Assembly: GCA_021234155.1 (NCBI GenBank)
Contig: JAJEKV010000058.1
Location: forward strand, 7,434,992 to 7,498,991
Reading direction: 5' to 3'
Origin: Isoetes taiwanensis
Lineage: Eukaryota; Streptophyta; Lycopodiopsida; Isoetales; Isoetaceae
DNA length: 64,000 nt
In this document: one piece after another, positions 22,266 through 34,200 of the stretch
Layout: each line of letters opens with the position of its first letter
Numbering within the stretch: the stretch's first letter is position 1
Notes under the pieces: model-generated
What the model was told of the DNA's origin: nothing
The model's database searches: none
Seen by the model: only the letters and a program-made list of their open reading frames with translations
Translations under genes and position numbers: made by a program

Positions 22266-24281
22266 GGCACATTAATGGCTTGTGTATAAACTTCTTTTCT
22301 TAAGACTTCTGTTAATTGCATGAATTCAAAATTTTGCTTACAGGACCTAAGACCAGGCGACGCGAGTTTGATTGTGTTTCTTCAAAAGCCCTTCAATCTG
22401 TTAGTTTACTTCCACCTATGGCAGATCAGGGGTGCAAAGTAAAGATGGAAAGTAAAGGAGAAATCAACATTACCATGTGGGTAAAAATTCCCTCAAATTT
22501 TAGCCGTTTTAGCCGGTTCATGATTGAGTTATGTCTTTCACGACTTCTTCCTTTGCAGCCTCACCCAACAGACTCTGCTTCGTGGCCCTGCTTCGAGACC
22601 CTGCTTCAAATGAATCTGCTTTGCAGATCCTACAGATTCGGCGAATCAGACAGACTTTGATACCTTGCAGCAGATAATCCGTGGCTATGGTTGATAATGG
22701 TGGGCATCCCTGATTTTGAGGTGCTCACAAATTTTTAGCTTCGTTACTCGTTCTCTCACTTTTTTCAAAATCTTTGAAATTCGGGAAAAGTGACCATATA
22801 AGCGTTCCATCATCATCATTATTGGCCATGTTTAAATCATAGCCATCCATAAAGTATTTTCATCGCTAACTCATTCATCCCCACACGACATCATGCCGAA
22901 CTAGTAAAAATTAAATGGGATCTTATTCTTTCCTCTTAGATTATGGATAAGGCATACATGACTAACAAAAAATGGACCACGCATACTGGACCACACATAC
23001 GCATGTCCACTAAGATACAAAGAATGAAGGATCATATGCACATGTCAAACCAAGTGTTAAGAAAAATGGGACCCCGACTTATTACATGGTGTCCTACATT
23101 AGTATGAACATCAAGTCAAATCCACTATGAGAGAATCCATTATGAATACTACATGTATCAATCTAATATTCCTCATTAAACATGATCTCCTAAAGATTGA
23201 GAAGTTCTTTAAGGGTGAAGTTGTGCTCTATAATGGGAATCTCATGGTCAACATCAATATTTGGAAGATCATGAAGTCCGAACACTAACGTTTGCACGAG
23301 ATAAAATCATGGGGTTCAACTCCCACATAAGTGAAATCCCAATGAATGTCGAAATTCACACGCATTTTGCTTTTTTCTTTTTAACATTAATTATCCTATA
23401 CACAAGGTCTCTTTTGCACTAACTCGAACAAAAAAAATGTTCGCGGCGGCCTTGGCCGCTGCAATAAATTTCTTGTAATAGTAAACATGGTTCGAAAGGA
23501 GTTCGTCCCCTAAAAATCCGTCCACTTCTCCTAAATTCCGATCATCTAAAAAAATTTCCAACAATTTCCCAGCAAGAAAATAAAAAATTTCCAGTAATCC
23601 GGTGGCTTTTCCAAGCGGTATTTTTACTTGTTAGACATATTGCTATTTTTTAGCCTTTGATAGTAAATTATGGGCTTCTATGACGTGTAATGAAAATGAG
23701 CTTTTGGGCTGCACCGTTGCACAACGTAATTAAAATGCAATATAATTTTGAAGTTAAAAACATTTCATCGTTTTCAAATAGGTGCCTCTTCTATCCGACA
23801 ATATCTTCAAGTAAGCTCTACTCCTTTCATTGCCCTCTGCGATCCCTGCTCAACTTTCTTGGGCAAACAACCAGATCAAAACAAGATGAAGATCAGCTGC
23901 CAAAGCAATTATTGGCAACACATAATGTGCATGAGAAGAAGATAAAAGCATCTCCAGATTCCAGGAGCATTAAACTTGTGTTGCTAAACCTCGACACATA
24001 TTCCTGGTGGCAACTTTGGATCTGCAATGCCATATTGCGCATATGGACAAGATACTGGTTGCCAACTCCCCTCCAAAGTTCAGTATTAGACATGTCACTT
24101 AGCTTAAACTCAGGAAGGTCATCCAGTTTACAAATACCACGAAAACAAGCCATGTTTAGTCTGACATCAAATTTACAAAGATGCTTGTGCCAAACAGAAG
24201 ACCCTGATATTGTGGCTATTGCTGCACCTAGGACAATTGTGTCCTGGAATTAACTGTAATTTGTTTCGGCGGATGACAAGA
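22266..24281. other. Non-coding stretch; possible CACTA-type end
   Basis: No convincing gene. The 187-codon plus frame at 23690-24253 has no recognisable feature and lies beyond the PPR gene 3' end. At 23442-23490 a GC-rich hairpin (GCGGCC TT GGCCGC) is followed by a stretch that reads, on the minus strand, ACTATTACAAGAAATTTATT. This resembles the ends of plant CACTA transposons, but the other end was not found. Confidence 0.35.
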
Positions 24282-26453
24282 TCAAGCACGTAATGCTTTT
24301 AGACTGACACTACTGGTAGCATACATGTTAGAAATGAGCACATACTCTGCAGCACAATCAGAATCCAAACAAACAATCTCCTCAAAACACTGTCTTCCCA
24401 AGTCCATATTACCGTGCGTTCTGCAAGCACTAAGCAATGATCTCCAACCAGAAATATTGGGTTGAACAGTAGCTTGAATTAAATTCTCTGCTTCATTAAA
24501 CCGTCCAGAATGGCTAAGAAGATCAATCATACAATTATAGTGAAGTGTGCATGGTGTTATGGAGTAGTTTTCCATTGTTTTATAAAATTGGCGTCCTTCG
24601 TCTACAAGGCCCCCATTACTACATGCATTAAGGATGCCAATAAATGTCACGTCATCTGGAATGATACCATTAGATTGCATCTCCTTGAAACACTGCACAA
24701 CCAATTTAGCATCTCCATTTTGAGAATATGCAGCAATCATTGCATTCCATGCCACCACATTTCGATTTGGCAGTAAATCAAATATTTTCCTTGCAGTATC
24801 TAAGCCTCCACAATTAGCATACATATCGACAATAGCTGTCCCCATAAAAATATCAGACTCCAAACCGCGTCTTCTGACCTGTTCATGGATTTCCCTTCCT
24901 AGATCTATAGCTGCAATATCTCCGCATGCTTTTAAGATTGTCGTAAATGTAACATCATTTGGGTGAATGCCTTTGTGCTGCATTTCTTTAAAATAGTCAA
25001 GTGCAATGCTGCCTTTGCCATGCTGGCAGTGACATGCAATTATGGCATTCCATGAAACCACATCCCTATTTGACATTTGAATGAAGATCTTATGTGCCTC
25101 CTCCAAGTTCCCAAGTTTTGCATACATATCAATAAGAGTGTTACGTATGACAAGATCTAAGTGCAGACCAATTCCAATTATCTGCTCATGGATCCTTCTG
25201 CCCTGGCTTATGGCCATCTGACTGGCACAAGCTTTCAATATACTTAGAAATATTATCCTATCTGGCTTTATGCCTTCTTGCTGCATGTCCTGATAACACT
25301 CTATTGCTAGATGGCCTTGCCTACATTCGGTGTAACCATCAATCATTGCACTGCACAGTGCAACATCCCAGTTTAATGATCTTTCAAAAACCTTAAGTGC
25401 TTCCTCTAAGCCACCATATTTGGCATACATATCTACAAGTGTAGTTTTCACAAAAACATCCAACTGGATCCCACTTTCAAGTATTTGCTCATGTATGCAG
25501 CGGCCTTGTCCTATAACTCCAATGTTGCCACATGCTTTTAAGATGCTTGTGTAGATAAGATTGTCGGGCTTTATGTTTTCACATTGCATGTCAGCAAAGC
25601 ATTCCAATGCAGCAACGTTTTCATCATGCCGAACATATCCGTCAATCACTGCACCCCAGGACACCACATTTCGATTTGGAGACCTCTCAAGTAGTCTGTG
25701 TGCTTCTTCCAAGTTTCCAGATTTTGCATATCCTGCAATCATTACAGTCCAAGAAACTACATCGTGTTTTGGTAAATCATCAAATATTCTTCTTGCATCT
25801 TCCAAACCTCCACATTTGGCATACATATCAACAAGAGTATTCCCAACAAATACATCAAATTGCAGATCACAACAAATGACATGTTCGTGCAATTGCCTTC
25901 CTCTATAAAGGTTTGATAAAGAGATACATGCTTTTAAGACAGTAACATACACATACTTGTCTGTCTTTATAGCTGAAAGGAACATTTCGTAGTACATTTC
26001 AAAGGCCATTTCGGCTTGGCCAAGCTTCGATAATTGCATTCCAGGTATATACACTTGGTTTTACAACTTTGTTGAATGCTTGATTAGCCTCGCATAAACA
26101 TCCACGAGCAAAAAACAAGCGAATAAGGTGGTCACCTAAAACAGAAACCGAGTCAAGTCCACGAAGGAGCATAAGGGACTGCACCCTTTTGGAGCCTTCC
26201 AAATCTTGATGTTTGGCACATTCTTGCAACAATTGGTAGGCATGATTTCTAGATATAGGAACACCTTGCCCCTGCTGCGCAATCTCAGCAGCATTAAGTG
26301 ATCTGTCCAACTTTTCTAAATATTCAAAATGCTTCTTGCCGATTATGATAAAAAAGTTAGTCAAAAACAAGAGAATGGGAAGAAAAAGGAAAGAAGCGCT
26401 ACCTTGCTAATCGAGTAACATGGAAAAATCTCATCAGGGAGCTCCGCTTCAAC
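24282..26453 (-). pseudogene. PLS-type pentatricopeptide repeat (PPR) gene with a frameshift
   Basis: A run of about 16 PPR motifs on the minus strand, with the usual words VSWNAIIA, GREIHEQV, TLVDMYAKCG and VTFTTILKAC. PPR proteins of this class bind organelle RNA, commonly for editing or processing, in chloroplasts or mitochondria. The C-terminus ends at 24282 inside what looks like an E1 motif (EYVLISNMYATSS, then a stop), so E2 and DYW parts are missing. An upstream exon at 26453-26403 (VEAELPDEIFPCYSISK) has good splice sites; the next exon starts near 26345. Near 26030 the frame of ...SVYTWNAIIEA breaks and the rest continues in another frame as SKLGQAEMAFEMYYEM. The repeated TCGAAG at the join suggests an 11-bp deletion between short repeats. 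No start ATG was identified. It may be a recent pseudogene, or the break may be a sequence error. Confidence 0.75.
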
Positions 26454-26755
26454 CTGCATATAAACAAGAGAATGGGAAGGGAAACAAAACAAGCGCTACT
26501 TTGCTAGTCGAGTAACATGGAAAAAGTCTCATCAGAAAGCTTCACTGCAATCCATCTTCAGACAACGAAAACACAGTTTGAAAATTAAATTGAGAAGAAA
26601 AGATTCATAATTGACGACCGAGAGAATGGGAAGGGAAACAAAACAAGCGCTACTTTGCTAGTCGAGTAACATGGAAAAAGTCTCATCAGAAAGCTTCACT
26701 GTCTCAGTTTGAAAATTAAATTGAGAAGAAAAGATTCATAATTGACGACCGAGGT
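26370..26755. repeat. Mini-exon and donor region present three times
   Basis: Three copies of a unit (near 26370-26455, 26468-26621 and 26622-26755). Each holds the minus-strand words CTGATGAGA, CCATGTTACTCGA and AGTAGCGCTT or AGGTAGCGCTT. The second and third are a 130-155 bp tandem duplication ending at the 3' end of the tRNA gene, so seven bases of the tRNA acceptor are repeated at 26615-26621. Only the first copy keeps the consensus splice donor (AAG|GTAGCG) and an open frame. Confidence 0.8.
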
Positions 26756-26818
26756 GGGACTCGAACCCACAATCTCCCGCTCCGGAGGCGAGCGCCTTAT
26801 CCATTAGGCCACACGGTC
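26747..26818 (-). tRNA. tRNA-Arg (anticodon CCG)
   Basis: A 72-nt cloverleaf on the minus strand. The D arm is GCCT-AATGGATA-AGGC. The anticodon loop is CTCCGGA (anticodon CCG, reads CGG). The T arm is GTGGG-TTCGAGT-CCCAC. The B box GGTTCGAGTCC is perfect. The acceptor arms GACCGTG and CTCGGTC pair except for a T-T opposition at positions 6 and 67. A TTTT terminator follows at 26732-26729. No intron. Confidence 0.93.
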
Positions 26819-26867
26819 TTGATTCAAACATTTTGAATTTGTAAAATATTAAGGAATATGACATCTT

Positions 26868-27534
26868 TTATAACTATTTTGTCAATCACCCCAAAGACCC
26901 AATGGATATTGTCAGCTTAAAGGAGGCCCTTCTAATGTTGGAGGATATGAAGATGGAACACAGATAGGTGAGAGTGTGTCAATGGTTCTGTTCTCAGGGG
27001 TTCAAGCCACATCCCAAGTTTCTGACATGCAAACCAAATTGGTTGATCTGGTAGCGCAAGCCACTAGAGAGCAAATGTTATTGCACGAGGAGAAAGTCTC
27101 CTCGGAGAAATCTGAGCAACAGGTTAGAGCTCAAAATTTGAAGGTTTGTGGTCTTTTAGAACATGATGGTGAAGATGTCAACGATGTTGTGGGCAAAATT
27201 TTCAAGGATACTATGCATCTCCACGAACCTTAGCATGTACTATGCAGGAGATTGGGGAAGCTAGGAAGCAATCAGAGACCCATTCTAATCAAATTCAAAT
27301 CAGTTGAAGCAAAAGACAGGGTGCTACAAACTCGGCCTGTGCTCAAAGACCACAAAATCTGGCTTAGAGTTCCATTTGAGTGTGTTGTCTTATGCATAGG
27401 CTGGTGGTTCTACTCAGCGGATCATGATTATCCTCTGAGATTTTATTCCCGCCTGTGCATTTGTATATGGCTTTTGACTTGGAGTTTCATTAAAATTTGC
27501 CATCCATCAAAAAAAAAAAAAAAAAAAAAAAAAA
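26868..27534 (+). mobile_element. ORF1-only half-L1 retroposon with poly(A) and target duplication
   Basis: Flanked by ACATCTT at 26861-26867 and 27534-27540, the second copy right after 26 A residues (27509-27534). Within, 26976-27375 encodes, with frame breaks, an L1 ORF1-type protein: a predicted coiled coil (VSDMQTKLVDLVAQATREQM), then VCGLLEHDGEDVNDVVGKIF, and RPILIKFKSVEAKDRVL, an RRM/C-terminal-type nucleic-acid binding region like that of LINE-B ORF1. No endonuclease or reverse transcriptase follows; the sequence passes directly to an L1-like 3' end (ATTAAAATTTGCCATC, then A). It would depend on a full L1 for movement. Confidence 0.75.
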
Positions 27535-27540
27535 CATCTT

Positions 27541-28231
27541 ATTAAGCTTAAGAGTTTCTCTTTTGGGGATGAGAAACTTTCACTACACGGTGAACAAGTT
27601 AGGTCATAACTTTGATCCTCAAGTCCAAGATACAGGGTTGAAACTATTAAGAAATGCTTCTTTTGTGTGATTGACATTGGGTTATGGTGTTGGATGTTGG
27701 GTCTTTTAGAACTTCTCCAAACTTATGAATTACGCTTGCTATTACCCTAAAGCACCATCCTAGTTGCATAGGCGAGTATTTAGTCTTCCATCTAAAGGTC
27801 GTGTTGCAAAACATGAATCTTTGTGTCTTTATGGACATACCGACGAATGATAGAATTGTTCTTGTTCTCTTGATCAAGAGAAGATGGAAAGTCTATCTTC
27901 ATATAAAATTCTATGCTAGGGCATGTAGTCATGCTCAGTTGGATAACTGTCCACTGGGGTTGTAGTCATGTCTTTGTATTTTGTTATTGCTATCTGGTAA
28001 TAATCTCAAATTACATTAACACTCTAGAACTCATGGTTTGGCAAGGGTCCACTATTAGTTAGATGAACTAGATGAGCTAGAGGAGAGTTAGCTTGCACTT
28101 AACTTGTGTATACATCACATTTAGTTGTCAAAATTATAGGGCAAATCATCACAACTGTCCTAAAATGATGACAAGGGAGTGAACAAAGAATTTAGAGTGT
28201 CGATGCATCAGCTGACAGGCGGGTCCTGGCC
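27541..28231. other. Intergenic, upstream of VPS35L
   Basis: Holds the presumed promoter and 5' leader of the plus-strand VPS35L gene. No clear TATA box could be assigned. Confidence 0.4.
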
Positions 28232-31200
28232 ATGGAATTCCTAGTCCGCGATTATATCAAGGAAGAGGAAGCTGCCGCTTTGCCTCGTACCCACACCAAA
28301 TGGCATCCTCTTGCGACGGAGAACAAGCTCAGTCATGTAGGAAATTATGTGCTGAATGCGTCATTTTTCTAGATAAGAATTTAAAAGCCATTTTGCATTT
28401 TTCGATCCTTTCGTTCAATTCTGGATTTGATGATTCATTCGATTAAATTCAAGTTGAGGAGAGCAGATTATTGTACACCCAATAATGTTTGAAGTTCCAG
28501 AAGATTTGCACAAATGCCAGTTCTCTTAGATTGTCAGTCTGGCATGAATCATTTTTACGATTATTTTCTTCTGTGCTATATCAGTTGTTTAGAAGTCCTC
28601 TTTCTGACAGCTTTATCTGTATTTCAATGTCAATGTGATGAAGTCTTTAAGATGTACGCTTTTCCTTCCTACAGTAGTTGTAACCTTATGATTTTTATAG
28701 GGAGAAAGAAAAAAAACTCTTGAAGCTGCATTTGAAGATCCTCTCAGGATGTTAACCTCACAAGTCACAAACGAGCAACCAGATCGCGTATCAAAAGATT
28801 ATAAGCGCAAAAAGAAATACACTGCAGATATGCAAGTAGAGACAGCCATAAAGGAGTGGGATGCATACAAGACGTCCATTACCCAACGATTTTCCTCTGT
28901 TGGAACTATCACAGTCTCTACTGTAAGCAAGCTTGCCCATTGCAGTTCAATAAATTATGCATACTTTTTTATGAACACCAAGAACAAAGGCGGAGCTCCA
29001 TACCCAACTTTTGCCGCAACTGCGATACCCTATAGTGATGGATTAAACTTGAGCGCCACAGAACACCAAAATATCGTATAACCGAAAAGCATCTAGTTAG
29101 TGTACACAATGGCCTTATTGTCACAGCTAATTAAGCTATATTAGTACTCTAATAGTTCTAAAACTGAACTTTGACTAAGCCTATGAATGATCCCCAACGT
29201 GGTCTATAGCAGCTGTCCTGCGAATTGTTTCATGAAGCCATATGGAAAACATCTATCTCATGTATGAACAGGTCTTGGCATCTAGACGCGTAGCAGTTTA
29301 GATTTTTAGTCAGCTTAATTACTCCAGAATTATCATCCTTCAATCGGGCTGATGTAATTGGTACCAGCAAACCCTGACGAGGATAAATGATTCACAACCT
29401 TCGTAGTGCAAGGCTAACATTAAACTTACTTCTGAGAATCTACAAGACAAATGCATTAGTTTGGAGCATCCTCCTAGCTTTATAAAACCTAGCATTTAGA
29501 AAAACATCGTATATAGTTCGCCTTTGATTTGATGATGCCAAATCCAGTGCAAAGTAAGTGCCTTAAGTATTTACTTCTACGTTACTGCCTTTTCCAATGT
29601 TCATCAGCAATTGCTCTGCGATTCACTAAAAACAAATGTTAAAACTCATTCCTTCTGGGAAGAAATAAGCTGGCTATTGTAGTCTCTATTTGTCCTCTGA
29701 CAACTATGGAACTGCTGCAAGCACTCAGTTAGATCCATAATTGCAACCTTAACTAAAGTGCCAATGAGGAAATGTCATGATAAATCTTAGTTTTTTGATT
29801 GGTAAAAAGCTGCTGCTGCTGTAGATTTCTTGAACGGTATGGATGTCAGTCAGATTTATCTGATCGTAACTTCAGAATTCTATCATGCCCACTCACTTTT
29901 ACATAGCTCAGACATACCCTACAAAAGACGTTAGGTGGAACAACCAACTATATTTTGTTGACATGTTGAATCGTCATAAAATGTCAAATAATGTCACCCA
30001 TTATTTACTCGAAGGATTACAATCACTTAAACTCATGGTTTATGCTTCAACTCCGTATCTCATGTTCATTGACTGCATCACTGATTTGCTGCAGTTACTC
30101 AACGTTATATCAAAGGAAACAAAAGGTACAAACTCTGAGCCCCAGCAAGGGAACTGTCTGGCAGAAAATATATCTTGCTGTTGTATCTTCTAGTGCAAAG
30201 ACATAGAAAGAGGGTTTACAGAATTATCATCAATTAACTGTGGTATCATTTTATCTTGTTAGAAATTTCAGCAAACCCCAGTCAGTTGCTACTCGATTGA
30301 AAATGTAGGATTCTCAATTTACTTAAAAATTGGTCACTCGACAATATTTCATTTGTTTTAGGATGCCTTCCACCGGGGTTACAAAATGGTTGAATACTGC
30401 ATATACAGGCAGAGGGAAGTCGATTACTGCTATGCATATGGATGACTTGGAAGATCCTGAGCATGAGACACGTGAGAAGGTCAAAGTCATTACCCAACAA
30501 GAGTACGTGGTTTGCTTGAAAGAACTAGATGATGAGATAGCACAGGCTTGGTCAAATAATGAGCGTGTTGCTGCATTAAAACTGTCTATAAAGGTCAGGA
30601 CTGTAGTTCTATTGGCTTCTTTCTGATTACAGGATTTCATTATGCCTGTGTTGTATGTGACAGGTCGCAAAGCTTTTGTCTGATACATCAGTCCCGTTGT
30701 TCTACCCAACATTATTTGTACTGGTTACTAATGTAATGGATACAGTAGGGAATCTTGTATGGAACCGTATCAAGAGGAAAGCAGAAGTTGATGAACTTGG
30801 AAACACTGTTGAGCTTCCATGTATGACAATGCGTCACTGAATTAGCTTCTTATGTCATGTGTATTTCATACATCAGATATGCATCTTCTCTGTTTAGAAA
30901 CGAGTGAAAATCGCCTCTTCTTTTGCGTAGTGACATTTTAATATCATCTATATGGAGCTTCATAGAAGGTGTTTCTGGCTGCACTAAATTTTAGAAAGCT
31001 ATTGTTCCTTGCCATTTAATGGCAGGTTTTAGATGGGATCAAAAGGAAAGGAAAAGTTTACTAACGTCGCGGGAGAACCCTTAGGGTTTATGGAACCAAG
31101 AAATCAATTAAAAAGTATATACATTGATTTTGAGAGGAAGATTTTATTGATGCCGCTGACCTCTTTGGCTCAAAAAATTTGGGCTCACCTTTTAATATTA

Positions 31201-34200
31201 TAGTTTGGCAAGCTTCCTCAGACATTAGAAACATTTCTGGTTTTTGAAATCCTGGGGCTGACAATTTTCAATTTTACTGTTAGTGCAGCAGAATTCACAT
31301 GCAACAACATTCGACCGGATGCCATGGAGACCTGCAGAAACTGGTTTTATAAAATTGGATCAGTTAGAGAACTTTTGCCTCGAATGTAAGTAATTTACTG
31401 ATGCAATATGATTAAAAACTGGTAGCTTCATGTTCGTTGTTATAATTGTTTTTAGTATCTAATCCTGATAGATACTTGGAAACTGCCATTTTGAGATGTT
31501 TACGGTTCCTTCAAAAGGATCCACCATTATCCGCATTTGAGAGGCTCTCTATGATGATAAGAGGCATAGGAGATCCCCTGGCTGCTGGTTATGCTCGTCT
31601 CTATTTGGCCCGCAAAATGCGTGCACTGGTACCATTCAATACAAGTAAGCACTAATTGTGTACTTTCTTCATTTGAATGAGTTTGACTTTGTATTTTTGC
31701 AGCAATACTTGTTGATGGGATTAGTGATTACCTAAGGGTCTTTCGTCGAGTTCTTCATGGCGACTTTGACCAGAAGTTATCTGATCTACAAGTTCAACGC
31801 CAATCCTACATTACTCTGATTGAGCCTGTCTTTGAATGGACACTCCATTGCATTTTTCAGCATGCTGATGAGGTACAATGTTTAAAATGTCATGTTTTCC
31901 CATTCAGCAGAAATGTAAAAGGGCTTTTCTCTTTGACTTGCTAACAGTTATAACGTTCCTTGAACAGGAAGTAATAATCAATGTAACAAAAGCATTTATC
32001 GGCCCACATGAACAACATATTGACATCAAAGAGGCTCCCATTGGTATATTACTGCATTATGTAATCAAGAAGCTTCCACCAGCCTTTGTTGCTCATCATG
32101 CTGTTGAGCTTTGTAGAGTAATCAAAAGATCAGAGGATATTTCAATACGCCGTGTGAGTCATCTGGCTTTCTGGTTTAAGTTTCCTCTGCTGATTATTTT
32201 TGACATAAGAAAATTGTACTCTGAAGGCATTCTTTGCTTCTGATTTGCAGCTTGTCTTTATGCATTAGCACCATTTGTTCTGTTCTGTTCATAGGACGGT
32301 GGATGTGTCTGACATGAATGTTTAGTTGTGTGAGAAGGATGGACAAGCTGCAACAGTACTTGCCATATTCCAGTTGATAGGCCTAGTCCTATTTGAAAGT
32401 CACAAAATCTATTTGCATCTGAGCTAAGGAGGTTCTCTCTGGTTGTATAACTTTCCTTGAGCCTGCTTTGTTTCTAATATCGAGCACCTTTTTTTCTGCA
32501 TATATCATCTGTCAAATCATATGGTTTGAAGGGAGAAGTTGGAAAGGTGTCTTGATAGTGCCTTAAATGTCCACATAGGAGTCCACTTGCTCTTTTTTTA
32601 CTCCCGTGGAACATGTACTGCTTTTTGATTGGAGATATGTTGGGTCAACTATGGAGACACATCTGTACTGACAAGAATGAAATGAATACAAACACAGTCA
32701 AAATTTCTATATATAAATATCCTTTTGAGTAGCTAGATTGATTCGCTGTTGGGTTTATGTGGCAGCACTTGAATTTTGTCTTGCTTGGAGTAAAGCTTTG
32801 CCAGCACCCCCCACCAGACGACTTCCGCCTCCAAGTTTTGAATGATGTCTGGAAGGTAGCAAGTTGCATCAGATTTGTCGACCTATGGTTTGCATGAGGG
32901 TTTTTAGGGTCATGAAAGAGTTTATTAACGTCTACATGAGACCCTTAGGGTCTATGAGGTGCATCATATTTTTTCATCTAGGACCCTATAAGTTGAAAAC
33001 GCAAGATAAATCTAGCAAGTATTTAAAAGGGATTACTAAAATGCCCCTATAGTTTGCAAAAATTACCAAAAATGCCCTTCAAACAAAGGGCATTATAGGT
33101 AATATGGTAATATAGTTTCTGTGGCTTGTCAAATGCAAAAGTTGTCTTCACAAAAATTGTAGATCATGATAAGAGCTTCTCAACAAGATTAAATTCATTT
33201 AAATTGGAGCTGAAATTCACAGGTTGTGCTCTTTTGAGTCGTTTTTTGAAAACATGTATTTAAAACACTATGACTTCAAGATTCCAACTCCGTTTCAAAT
33301 GATTCCACTGTCGCTGGACAGATCTCACTCTCATCTATAAGTTTTGTGGAGGCCACTTTTTAGTTTTGATCAGTCACAAAGAAGTTATTACCTTTTTAGG
33401 GGCATTTTGGTAATTTTGCAAAGTATAGGGGCAGTTTGGTAATTTTCCCTATTTAAAAGTGAAGCCAATTAGCTAGAAATAAATTGTATTATAGAATCTT
33501 ATCATAATTGGTTAATCTAAGCACTCCCTTTAAGGGACTGAAAAAATGCTGAGATGCCTTGTCCGCACGTAATGGCCCTTTTCTTATTTTGGAAACATTT
33601 CATTTGGACCGGTCTAGCCTATTTCTTAGCTTTTTTGGCCATTTTCAGAGTAACCCCAAGAAACACTTCTGATTTCTTTTTCCTATTACTGTTTAATGGT
33701 GCCAAATCAGGTTAAAAAAGCGGTCAGGACTGTTTGCTTTGATCTTAGGGGTATGGATTATACAAGACAATATATCGATAAATGTACTGGAATCATCTTT
33801 GGCACATTTATTTTCTGCTAGTAATGCATATTATGTCAATAATAACATCTTCAGAAGTCTATGAGGTTTTGCTTATAACAGCATCACTTTGTTTCAGGTT
33901 GTCACGAAGTATCAGAATGTGGAAGACTACCTTTCAGTGGCGAGCACATTTACTGACTATATCCTGCAGTTCTGCGCGGTAGATAACGAGGTTTATGTGC
34001 AAAGTATCTGTGCACCTTGACCAACCTTCTCTCACATTTTTCAGGACAGAGAGCTTCTAGTTATGCTCAAGGATATAAAGCAACATGTAAAGAATTCACG
34101 AGTGGATGATGCAGCCCTTTCTATTCTTGAATCTATTATTTTCAAATTGGTTACTCACTACAATGACCTTGATGAAGTTTTTGCCTTGGTAAGCCTTTGT

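Noticed and set aside
23690-24253. 187-codon plus frame beside the PPR gene
   Set aside because: No recognisable motif or splice signal, and an overlapping frame on the other strand is as open; probably the 3' flank of the PPR gene.
31075-33010. Similar words around CCCTTAGGGT in two VPS35L introns (near 31080 and 32940)
   Set aside because: Too short and diverged to call a repeat family by eye.
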